NCBI GenBank assembly: GCA_014384665.1
Contig: JACNFI010000044.1
Span: 1-6,514 of the forward strand
Direction of reading: 5' to 3'
DNA length: 6,514 nt
Source: Candidatus Cloacimonadota bacterium
GTDB lineage: Bacteria; Cloacimonadota; Cloacimonadia; JGIOTU-2
How positions within the stretch are numbered: the stretch's first letter is position 1; every line of letters begins with the position of its first letter. Under the pieces are notes generated by a model that was given only the letters and a program-made list of their open reading frames with translations, was not told where the DNA came from and did not search any database. This document shows, in pieces, positions 1 through 5,436 of the stretch. The position numbers and the translations under genes were made by a program.

Positions 1-37
1 TAAGACATTCATAAAGAAGATGGTTCTCCTTCGTTAA
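1..37 (+). CDS. C-terminal tail of a T9SS-sorted protein (5' end outside window)
   Basis: Codons from base 2 to the TAA at 35-37 read KTFIKKMVLLR-stop. This closely matches the end of the large secreted protein downstream, which finishes SKTKKMVLLK-stop. That basic-then-aliphatic ending is the usual last strand of the type A T9SS sorting domain, which directs export across the outer membrane and surface attachment in FCB-group bacteria. Only about eleven residues are visible, so the function of the upstream protein cannot be stated. Its presence suggests two consecutive surface-protein genes on the same strand. A palindrome (38-53) starts directly after the stop codon. Confidence 0.68.
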   Translation, partial: KTFIKKMVLLR

Positions 38-53
38 TCCCGATTTATCGGGA
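38..53. repeat. Palindrome TCCCGA-TTTA-TCGGGA
   Basis: Perfect 6-bp arms with a TTTA loop, beginning one base after the stop codon of the upstream T9SS-protein gene. A T-run does not follow, so it is not a classical intrinsic terminator on the + strand, although a 3'-end stabilising role is possible. The same arm sequence with an AA centre recurs at 3890-3905, and a related TTTA-loop palindrome lies at 106-121. Confidence 0.7.
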
Positions 54-105
54 CGGAGGATAAATGTTGATGCGATAAACAAAGAGGAGTTTTTATCCCC
101 CCTGC

Positions 106-121
106 GGAGGATTTATCCTCC
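106..121. repeat. Palindrome GGAGGA-TTTA-TCCTCC
   Basis: Perfect 6-bp arms around the same TTTA loop as the palindrome at 38-53, but with different arm bases, so pairing is conserved rather than sequence. An alternative, weaker stem pairs CCTC (117-120) with GAGG (125-128). Its GGAGG is Shine-Dalgarno-like, but no open frame follows it. Confidence 0.65.
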
Positions 122-133
122 TATGAGGGATTT

Positions 134-172
134 ATCGACTCGTCGTTCACATAGTTGAACTTACGAGTCGAT
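134..172. repeat. Long interrupted hairpin
   Basis: The outer arms ATCGACTCGT (134-143) and ACGAGTCGAT (163-172) are a perfect 10-bp inverted repeat. Inside them GTTCA (145-149) pairs with TGAAC (156-160) around a 6-nt loop, giving a stem with a small asymmetric internal loop. On the + strand it is followed by A residues, not T residues, so it does not read as an intrinsic terminator. Confidence 0.65.
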
Positions 173-200
173 TCAAAAAATATGAAGTAATTTTGGAGTG

Positions 201-240
201 CTTCAACCATGTTGAAGTATAAATTGACATGGTCAATTTA
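201..240. repeat. Two adjacent perfect palindromes
   Basis: CTTCAAC-CAT-GTTGAAG (201-217) is followed two bases later by TAAATTGAC-ATG-GTCAATTTA (220-240). The arms are 7 and 9 bp and both are perfect. The two centres, ACCATGT and ACATGGT, are reverse complements of each other. Compact palindromes with 3-nt centres could be operator half-site pairs or RNA hairpins. The second contains the TTGACA discussed under the promoter entry. Confidence 0.65.
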
Positions 241-250
241 CTCCTAATAT
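224..250 (+). promoter_or_regulatory. Possible sigma70-type promoter overlapping a palindrome
   Basis: A perfect TTGACA (224-229) is followed after 15 bases by TAATAT (245-250), a close match to a -10 box. The spacer is shorter than the optimal 17, and promoter consensus in this lineage is not known, so the call is tentative. The -35 box lies wholly inside the 9-bp-arm palindrome at 220-240, an arrangement that would let a bound repressor block transcription of the gene at 397. Transcription from here would give a leader of roughly 140 bases. Confidence 0.3.
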
Positions 251-387
251 GAAAACTTATAAGATAGACAATCTGTATGCATACAGGATTAAATTTTAAT
301 GTCACAAATAGGCATTCCTCAAGGGTATTAGAGGATAAGAAACAAAAATGTTAAAATTACAATAAAATTATTTAATGAAAGAAAATT

Positions 388-396
388 GAGGGAAGA
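388..396 (+). promoter_or_regulatory. Ribosome binding site deciding a GTG start
   Basis: The purine run GAGGGAAGA directly precedes the GTG at 397, with GAGG ending five bases before it. An in-frame TGA at 376-378 leaves no upstream ATG, and the ATG at 375 is in another frame and stops after four codons. GTG 397 is therefore the only reasonable start, and it gives an ideal signal peptide. Confidence 0.7.
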
Positions 397-3300
397 GTGA
401 AAAAAATATTTTCTATCATATCTTTGATAATATTATTTAATACCTTATTATTTGCTTCAGAAAATTTAACAAAATCACATTCAAAAGTTTCAACCTACGA
501 AGAAGAAAAATGGTTCTCTGAAAATCCAGAAAGTTTACCAATTTGGATGACTGAAGAAGAGAAGTCTAGGAAAGATGAAATTGGCAAAGATTTTGTGAAA
601 ACAGATCCGCCACCTCTACCAGTAAGACAATCCGCAGAATTTGAGCCTATGGAAGGAGTGCTTATCAGGTATCCTCTTGGTATTTCCACATCCATAATAG
701 CAGAGATGTCAGAAGATGTTATTGTTTATTGTGTTGTTACTTCAAGCCAACAGTCAAGTGCATATTCAACATTCGCGAATGCTGGCGTCAATATGGATAA
801 TGTACAATTTATTAATTGCCAGACAGATTCATACTGGATTAGAGATTATGGTCCCTGGTTTATTTTCAACGGCGAAAATCAGCCAGGAATAGTTGATTTT
901 GTCTATAATAGACCCAGACCACATGATAATCTTGTTCCTATACATGTTGGTAATTATTTTGAAATTGAAGTTTACGCAATGGATATTGTTCATACTGGTG
1001 GTAATTATATGACGGATGGTCAACATATCGCTATTTCTACTAATCTCGTTTGGCAAGAAAATCCAGGTTTATCCCATACTGAGATTGACTCTATTATGTA
1101 TGAATACCTGGGAATAAGTACCTATCATGTAGTTCCCGATGCTCTTGGTGAATATATAAAGCATATTGATTGCTGGGCAAAATATCTCGCACCAGATGTC
1201 ATCATGATTATAGAAGTATCACCAAGCCATTCTCACTATGCTGAAATTGAGGCAGCGGTTGAGTATTTTGAAAGTCAGTTGAGCTGCTATGGAACTCCTT
1301 ATCAGATTGAGAGAGTCTATACACATTTGTATGAACCTTATATAAATTCACTTATCTTGAATGACAAGGTTCTTGTCCCTATAACTGGAAGCCAATGGGA
1401 TGCTGATGCAATTGCTTCATATCAAGCAGCAATACCCGGATATGAAGTGTTAGGTTTTACAGGTTCCTGGTATAATACAGATGCACTTCATTGCAGAACT
1501 ATGGGCGTTACTGATAGATTTATGTTATATATAGAGCATACACCTCTTCAAGATACAGATGTCACTGATGATGATTATCTTGTTCAAGCTTTGATTTATC
1601 CATATAGTAGTGAGCCATTAATCACAGACTCACTCTTGGTTTACTGGAAAACTTCTGAAGATGATGAATTTGTCCCTGTTCAAATGGAGCAAATGTTTTT
1701 GCATTATTACTATGCTTATATTCCAGCACAACCAAGCGGAACCACAATCCAATATTATATACACACTGCAGACAATTCTGGTAGAAGTGAAAATCATCCT
1801 TATATTGGTGCTCCAATGGCACATTCATTTACAATTTTAGTTCCTGAATATGGCACTATTGAAGGCACAGTTACACTTTCAGGAGGAGTTGGTAATGTTG
1901 AGGATGTAGATGTTACTGCAGGTGAAATAACAGTTAATCCTAATAATACAGGATATTATGTGATAACTATTGAACCCGGTATTTATGATGTTACTGCATC
2001 ATTAGCCGGATATATTGATTCTACAATTGCGGATGTTGAGGTTTTAGCTGGAGAAACAACAACTGATATTGATTTTATTCTGTATCCTGAAGTGGTTCTT
2101 TCACTATCACTACCACTGAATGCAGAGGGATGTCCTAATTCTTCAGTTTCCATACCATTAACATTGGATAATCCAGATGAGATAGAAATAGAGGGGATAG
2201 ATGTAGTTATTACATTTGATGAAGTTGTAATAAATGCCACAGGAGCAACATTAGAAGGCGGAGTATTAGAGTATGAAGATTATGGATTCTTTGCAAATAC
2301 TGATGTGGATGGAGAGATTACACTTATATTTTATGCTATGTCAGATTTATTTACTGGAAGTGGTATAATAGCGTATCTTGTATTTGATGTAGTAGGGGAT
2401 GAAGGAGATTGTACAAGCTTAGTGTTTACTCAGGCTGATGTAAATGAAAATCCTGTTACTGCAAATGATGGGTATTTTACTGCAATTCCATGTAATTTTG
2501 ACATTTCAGGAAATATCGGTTACTTTAGTGATGATGCTCCTATTCCAAATGTAACCTTAGAACTTACAGGAAATAATACTTATTCTACAACTACAGATGA
2601 AAGTGGAGATTACTTTTTAAATGATATTCCTGGTGGTAATTATATATCAACTCCATCCAAGACTGATGACCTTGGCGGATTAAGTGGAACAGATGCATCC
2701 AGAATAGCGAGATATGCTGCTGGTTTATATTCATTCAACTGCCTTCAAATGATAGCAGCAGATGTATCTATGAATGGTTATATTAGTGGAATGGATGCTT
2801 CCCGTGTAGCAAGATATATAGCTGGTTTAATTACTGAGTTAAATAGTAATGATATTAACTGGGTATTTACACCAGAACCAATTCCTGAATGTGAAGATTG
2901 GCCCCCAATAGTTTATGAGAATACAAGAGAATATTCTCCCTTAGAATCAGACTTAATAGATGAGAATTTCATTGGTATAAGACTTGGAGATGTATCAGGT
3001 AACTGGTCACCTGAAGTTAGAGAATCACTTACTTACGACCCATCTGAAATAACTAATATAGAGACAGGTATTAACTCTACACTACGAATTCCAGTAGTTA
3101 TAGATGAAGTAACACCGATTGAAGGAATTGATATTAGTATTGCATTTGATTCAGAAGTATTAAAATTAACAGAATTAACTCTTCAGGATTGTATTCTTGC
3201 AGACCACGATTATGCAGTAGAAACAAATCTTAAAGATGGGAAAATAGTAATTTATGCACAGAGAGATTTAGTATCAGAAGCCGGAGCAGTTGCATTTATA

Positions 3301-3735
3301 GAGTTTGATATTATAGGAGTAGAAGGTAGCAAAACAGAAATATATTTCACCAAGTTTGATGTTAATGAGACAGAACATTCCGGAGGATTCCAGATAATAG
3401 ATTCAGAAGGAAAAGAAGTAACTACCAAAAGATTAGAAGTAAATATAATTCAACATATTCCAGCAAAACTTGCACTCTATCCAAACTATCCAAATCCATT
3501 TATAACTGTAACTAAAATTAGTTACAATTTACCTGTTTATATCAAAAATCCAACTATTGAAATATTTAATATCAAAGGAGAAAAAATTAGATTAATTAAA
3601 TGTCAAAATCAGGCACCCATTATATGGGATGGAAGAGATCAACTTAAAAATCAGGTTTCATCCGGTATTTATCTATACAGGATACGAACTGATGACTTTT
3701 TTAGTAAAACAAAGAAAATGGTTTTATTGAAATAG
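397..3735 (+). CDS. Secreted PPAD-type peptidylarginine deiminase with cohesin, dockerin and T9SS domains
   Basis: This is an exported enzyme predicted to hydrolyse arginine side chains to citrulline and ammonia. Residues 1-20 are a signal peptide (MKK, then a hydrophobic core, cut near LLFA/SE). The deiminase domain spans about 75-380: W147, D150 (WIRDYGP), H256 and D258 (KHID), N317 (YINSL) and C366 (LHCRT). From family knowledge, Porphyromonas PPAD uses D130, H236, D238, N297 and C351. Here all but the cysteine sit at a constant offset of 20, and the PPAD carboxylate-binding R152 and R154 match R172 and R174 (YNRPRP). Agmatine deiminases lack that pair, so peptidyl substrates are favoured. 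Next come an Ig-like domain (about 384-480), a carboxypeptidase-regulatory-like domain (484-562), a cohesin-like domain (566-697), a short second regulatory-like segment (702-750), and a dockerin-like pair of repeats (755-811; the second calcium loop starts D789 and ends D800, the first lacks its leading Asp). A GDVSGNW motif (864-870), a second cohesin-like domain (about 884-1002) and a T9SS type A sorting domain (1023-1112, YPNYPNPF, ending KKMVLLK) follow. The cohesin and dockerin boundaries are inferred by eye. Confidence 0.88.
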   Translation: MKKIFSIISLIILFNTLLFASENLTKSHSKVSTYEEEKWFSENPESLPIWMTEEEKSRKDEIGKDFVKTDPPPLPVRQSAEFEPMEGVLIRYPLGISTSIIAEMSEDVIVYCVVTSSQQSSAYSTFANAGVNMDNVQFINCQTDSYWIRDYGPWFIFNGENQPGIVDFVYNRPRPHDNLVPIHVGNYFEIEVYAMDIVHTGGNYMTDGQHIAISTNLVWQENPGLSHTEIDSIMYEYLGISTYHVVPDALGEYIKHIDCWAKYLAPDVIMIIEVSPSHSHYAEIEAAVEYFESQLSCYGTPYQIERVYTHLYEPYINSLILNDKVLVPITGSQWDADAIASYQAAIPGYEVLGFTGSWYNTDALHCRTMGVTDRFMLYIEHTPLQDTDVTDDDYLVQALIYPYSSEPLITDSLLVYWKTSEDDEFVPVQMEQMFLHYYYAYIPAQPSGTTIQYYIHTADNSGRSENHPYIGAPMAHSFTILVPEYGTIEGTVTLSGGVGNVEDVDVTAGEITVNPNNTGYYVITIEPGIYDVTASLAGYIDSTIADVEVLAGETTTDIDFILYPEVVLSLSLPLNAEGCPNSSVSIPLTLDNPDEIEIEGIDVVITFDEVVINATGATLEGGVLEYEDYGFFANTDVDGEITLIFYAMSDLFTGSGIIAYLVFDVVGDEGDCTSLVFTQADVNENPVTANDGYFTAIPCNFDISGNIGYFSDDAPIPNVTLELTGNNTYSTTTDESGDYFLNDIPGGNYISTPSKTDDLGGLSGTDASRIARYAAGLYSFNCLQMIAADVSMNGYISGMDASRVARYIAGLITELNSNDINWVFTPEPIPECEDWPPIVYENTREYSPLESDLIDENFIGIRLGDVSGNWSPEVRESLTYDPSEITNIETGINSTLRIPVVIDEVTPIEGIDISIAFDSEVLKLTELTLQDCILADHDYAVETNLKDGKIVIYAQRDLVSEAGAVAFIEFDIIGVEGSKTEIYFTKFDVNETEHSGGFQIIDSEGKEVTTKRLEVNIIQHIPAKLALYPNYPNPFITVTKISYNLPVYIKNPTIEIFNIKGEKIRLIKCQNQAPIIWDGRDQLKNQVSSGIYLYRIRTDDFFSKTKKMVLLK

Positions 3736-3848
3736 GGGTTTAATATTTTGAACCACTACAAAAAAGAAAAATGAAATAAAATTATCCTTGAGTTTACTAT
3801 AAAAAGGCATCAAAGATGATATATTCTGAAATTTCTTCCAAATTTGAT

Positions 3849-3871
3849 AATCCCCAATTAAATTGGGGATT
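3849..3871. repeat. Perfect palindrome, CCCCAATT-A-AATTGGGG core
   Basis: Eleven-base-pair perfect arms (AATCCCCAATT and its complement) surround a single central A. Near-copies lie at 3918-3938, 4028-4042 and 6276-6290 with different but mutually complementary arm bases. The single-base centre means that a DNA cruciform or RNA hairpin would have to open a few inner A-T pairs to form a loop. It is followed by ATTGAAAC. Confidence 0.75.
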
Positions 3872-3889
3872 GAAACAGTTACAATTTTC

Positions 3890-3905
3890 TCCCGATAAAT
3901 CGGGA
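3890..3905. repeat. Palindrome TCCCGAT-AA-ATCGGGA
   Basis: Seven-base-pair perfect arms surround an AA centre. It has the same arm bases as the palindrome at 38-53 but the complementary centre (ATAAAT instead of ATTTAT), so it is effectively that element in inverted orientation. Confidence 0.7.
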
Positions 3906-3910
3906 CGAGT

Positions 3911-3950
3911 AACCCAAATCCTCAATTTAATTGAGGATAAGTTGTGGGTT
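3911..3950. repeat. Nested hairpin with perfect inner palindrome
   Basis: The inner palindrome ATCCTCAATT-T-AATTGAGGAT (3918-3938) has perfect 10-bp arms. It sits within an outer pair AACCCA (3911-3916) and TGGGTT (3945-3950), giving a two-level stem. The inner arms differ from those at 3849-3871 by one C-to-T change that is matched by a G-to-A change in the partner arm, so pairing is preserved. Confidence 0.7.
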
Positions 3951-3972
3951 GCCAAAAATCCAATTCGACAAT

Positions 3973-3988
3973 AACCGTTTCAACGGTT
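3973..3988. repeat. Palindrome AACCGTT-TC-AACGGTT
   Basis: Seven-base-pair perfect arms with a two-base TC centre, 23 bases after the nested hairpin. The arms are unlike the C/T-rich ones next to it, so it may be an independent element. No T-run follows. Confidence 0.6.
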
Positions 3989-4027
3989 TCTTATTACACT
4001 AATTTGACTTTTTAGAGTGAACTCATC

Positions 4028-4042
4028 CTTAATTTAATTAAG
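4028..4042. repeat. Palindrome CTTAATT-T-AATTAAG
   Basis: Seven-base-pair arms around a central T end eight bases before the ATG at 4050. The AATT-T-AATT core is identical to that of the palindrome at 3918-3938, while the flanking arm pair is T/A instead of C/G. It would occupy the place where a ribosome binding site should be, and none is visible there. Confidence 0.55.
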
Positions 4043-4049
4043 TAACATA

Positions 4050-4295
4050 ATGCCCTTAAGCAAATCTGACACAAGAGCAAAACTAATTGATCCTGCTCTT
4101 CATCGTTGCGGATGGACAGAAGACCTTATTAGACGAGAAGAAACAGAGAAAGGTATTTATGTTGTAGATGGAAAACCACAAAGAAGAGAAGGAAGAATAG
4201 ATAGAATAGGTTCAGAATATGAAATTATTTGGGTTTATAACTTTCTTCCGCATAAGAAAGTAGAAGATAAAATTTCACTCAAGGAAAGGAAATAA
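4050..4295 (+). pseudogene. hsdR: Remnant of type I restriction endonuclease R subunit (HsdR N-terminus)
   Basis: The first 51 residues (SKSDTRAKLIDPAL, CGWTEDLIRREET, DGKPQRREGRID) match the recognisable start of type I restriction R subunits, ATP-driven translocases with an N-terminal PD-(D/E)xK nuclease. Intact proteins are usually around 800-1000 residues; this frame stops at 81. The acidic residue of the GRxD motif is present (D51), but the following ExK half of the nuclease site and the whole helicase are missing. Residues 52-81 (RIGSEYEIIWVYNFLPHKK onwards) are not recognisable and look like out-of-context sequence after a deletion. No hsdM or hsdS is in the window. An in-frame TAA at 4035-4037 fixes the start near 4050. 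No ribosome binding site is visible. A short functional protein is possible but unlikely. Confidence 0.6.
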
Positions 4296-4389
4296 CAAAA
4301 GTTTTGGAAGTATTGAAAAATAAGGGTTTATATTGACGCTAAATAAAACTTAAATGAGATATGCAAAATATGGAAAATTCACCTAACTC

Positions 4390-4529
4390 GTCATTCCCGT
4401 GTAAGCTTGTCCTCGAGTAATCGGGGACAGGAATCCAGTAGAAATACTTGTCCTCACGAAAGTGGGGAAAGGTTTGTGGATTCCCAATCAATCCCCAATC
4501 AAGTTGTGTATGACAATATTAGGAATGAC
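4390..4529. mobile_element. REP/MITE-like element with GTCATTCC termini
   Basis: GTCATTCC (4390-4397) and its complement GGAATGAC (4522-4529) bound about 140 non-coding bases. Inside are GTCCTCGA-GTAA-TCGGGGAC (4409-4428), TCCTCAC-GAAA-GTGGGGA (4451-4468) with a GNRA-type loop, the phrase GGAATCCAG (4430-4438), and GGATTCCCAATCAA followed by a near-duplicate TCCCCAATCAA. GTCATTCC...GGAATCC...GGATTCC...GGAATGAC is a layout known from intergenic palindromic elements in many bacteria. It encodes nothing and presumably depends on a transposase elsewhere. No flanking target duplication is obvious. It lies in the spacer upstream of the nitroreductase gene. Confidence 0.6.
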
Positions 4530-4571
4530 AAGCGAATGTTATTTTTCAGAACTCATTAAAACTTAAAAAAT

Positions 4572-4575
4572 GGAG
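4572..4575 (+). promoter_or_regulatory. Ribosome binding site (GGAG) for the nitroreductase gene
   Basis: GGAG lies nine bases before the ATG at 4585 in an otherwise A-rich stretch. It supports that ATG as the start and shows that this organism uses Shine-Dalgarno-type initiation at least for some genes. Confidence 0.6.
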
Positions 4576-4584
4576 AAATAAATT

Positions 4585-5157
4585 ATGCATTTTTCAGATG
4601 ATATTTACGAACTCATAAAAACCCGCCGTAGTATTCGTCGTTTCAATGATAAAGATGTTCCTGACGAATTATTGGATAAAATATTGCAAACAGCCATTTG
4701 GGCGCCGTCCGGGAAAAATTATCAGAATTGGCAATTTTATATTCTTAAAAATGAGAAACTTACAAAATTCAAAAAGTTGTATGGAAAATTTTGGAAGTAT
4801 GTCAAACCCACACTTGAGAATAAATTACATCCAAAAATTTTGAAACTAACAGAAAATTTTTTTCAAACCACAGGAAATGCACCTGTTGTAATTTTGGTCT
4901 TTTCCAAAAAATTAGAAGGTGAAGAATATATCACCACAATCGGTAGTGTATTTCTTGCAGTTCAGAATTTGCTTTTACTTGCTTACAAAGAGGGTTTGGG
5001 AACTTGCGTGCTTGGTCGTGTCACCGAAATGGCAGACCAAGTTCAGAAACTATTGGATACCGAAAATCTCGAATTTCTTTGTGGAATTGCTCTTGGATAT
5101 TATGACAAAGAACCACCTGCTCCACCACGAAAAGAAGGAAGAATTCATTGGGTTTGA
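4585..5157 (+). CDS. Nitroreductase-family FMN-dependent oxidoreductase
   Basis: A 190-residue protein of typical length for the single-domain nitroreductase fold, a homodimeric cytoplasmic flavoprotein family that uses NAD(P)H to reduce nitro compounds, quinones or other small electrophiles. Visible family features are the N-terminal FMN-phosphate-binding motif TRRSIRRF (13-20), the flavin-side loop APSGKNYQNWQF (40-51), NAPVVILVF (98-106), the helix GSVFLAVQNLLLLAYKEGLGTCVLG (from 120 to 144), and the C-terminal GIALGYYDKEPPAPPRK (167-183) that in the family helps hold the FMN. Nothing is missing or truncated. The gene stands alone between two MITE-like elements and shares no operon with its neighbours. 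The physiological substrate cannot be told from sequence. Some family members are instead dehalogenases or flavin-destroying enzymes, but no extra domain points that way. Confidence 0.9.
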   Translation: MHFSDDIYELIKTRRSIRRFNDKDVPDELLDKILQTAIWAPSGKNYQNWQFYILKNEKLTKFKKLYGKFWKYVKPTLENKLHPKILKLTENFFQTTGNAPVVILVFSKKLEGEEYITTIGSVFLAVQNLLLLAYKEGLGTCVLGRVTEMADQVQKLLDTENLEFLCGIALGYYDKEPPAPPRKEGRIHWV

Positions 5158-5220
5158 TTCTGATTTGTTTCTGCATTTTCTAATCAAAAATTTAGATACA
5201 AAAAGCCATTTATACATTTA

Positions 5221-5386
5221 GGGGGTGTAATAGAATTCACACCGTGTAGTAAGCTTGCCCTGTATAATGGAGTATTACACGGGGCAAGCTTACTACACGG
5301 GGTAAAGTTGTATATTTGATTATCACATGTTGCAATTAAGCAGTTAGTTATGTATTAGATTTGAATATGCTATTTTATTACACCCC
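5221..5386. mobile_element. MITE-like element with terminal inverted repeats
   Basis: The left end GGGGTGTAATAGAAT (from 5222) and the complement of the right end, GGGGTGTAATAAAAT (5372-5386), match at 14 of 15 bases. TTA directly abuts both ends (5218-5220 and 5387-5389) in direct orientation, as a target-site duplication would. The 166-base interior has no coding frame and contains the long hairpin at 5242-5300. Size, terminal repeats and lack of genes fit a non-autonomous miniature transposable element. The right end stops just before a TATAAT at 5391. Confidence 0.6.
5242..5300. repeat. 59-nt near-perfect hairpin
   Basis: CCGTGTAGTAAGCTTGCCC (5242-5260) is perfectly complementary to 5282-5300 over 19 bp. 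The stem continues inward for eight more positions with one T-G pair and one A-C mismatch, ending in a GGAGT loop (5269-5273). The total stem is 27 positions. The hairpin contains paired AAGCTTGCCC/GGGCAAGCTT blocks. It could form in RNA from either strand. It lies between the nitroreductase and oxidoreductase-beta genes. Confidence 0.8.
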
Positions 5387-5390
5387 TTAG

Positions 5391-5396
5391 TATAAT
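5391..5396 (+). promoter_or_regulatory. Possible -10 box (TATAAT) at the MITE edge
   Basis: A perfect TATAAT lies 40 bases before the ATG at 5437 and two bases after the TTA flanking the MITE-like element. No TTGACA-like -35 is found 16-18 bases upstream, where the element's right end now lies (around TGCTAT). Either the box needs an activator, or the element replaced the original upstream half. AT-rich DNA produces such hexamers by chance, so confidence is low. Confidence 0.3.
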
Positions 5397-5436
5397 TTAG
5401 TAGTATTTTAGTAAATAATCAAATAAAAAGATTGAA

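Larger units (their letters stand above)
38..396. other. Gene-free spacer with palindromes
   Basis: No convincing coding frame, tRNA or rRNA is seen in these 359 bases. The left half (38-172) holds three palindromes and three copies of the octamer GATTTATC (42-49, 110-117, 129-136), two of them in hairpin centres. The middle (201-240) holds two back-to-back perfect palindromes, the second overlapping a possible -35 box. The right part (about 255-387) is plain AT-rich leader ending in a purine-rich ribosome binding site before the GTG start at 397. Confidence 0.75.
3736..4049. other. Gene-free spacer with five palindromes
   Basis: No coding frame is supported. The first 110 bases are plain AT-rich sequence with only a weak GGTTTAA/TTGAACC stem just after the stop. 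From 3849 to 4042 five palindromes follow one another (3849-3871, 3890-3905, 3911-3950, 3973-3988, 4028-4042). Together they occupy about half of the last 200 bases and leave little room for promoter elements for the fragment at 4050. Confidence 0.75.

Noticed and set aside
375..389. ATG at 375 as an alternative start upstream of the deiminase gene.
   Set aside because: It is in a different frame and reaches TGA after four codons. The frame used at 397 itself has a TGA at 376-378.
3737..3754. GGTTTAA/TTGAACC stem right after the deiminase stop codon as an intrinsic terminator.
   Set aside because: Short, AT-rich, with one T-G pair, and followed by ACTACAAAAAAG instead of a T-run.
3849..3878. 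The palindrome followed by ATTGAAAC resembles the 3' end of some CRISPR repeats.
   Set aside because: Only one such copy is present, no regularly spaced repeats follow, and no cas gene is in the window.
4333..4363. TTGACG followed by GAGATATG as a promoter for the nitroreductase gene.
   Set aside because: The -10 match is poor at allowed spacings and a MITE-like element lies between it and the gene, so it is not supportable by eye.
5153..5188. TTTGATT/AATCAAA inverted repeat at the end of the nitroreductase gene as a terminator.
   Set aside because: Seven AT-rich pairs with a 22-base loop and no T-run; likely chance in AT-rich DNA.
4646..5221. Additional open frames on the + strand overlapping the nitroreductase gene.
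   Set aside because: They lie in other frames of a gene with clear family motifs, have no recognisable protein features, and are best explained as chance frames.
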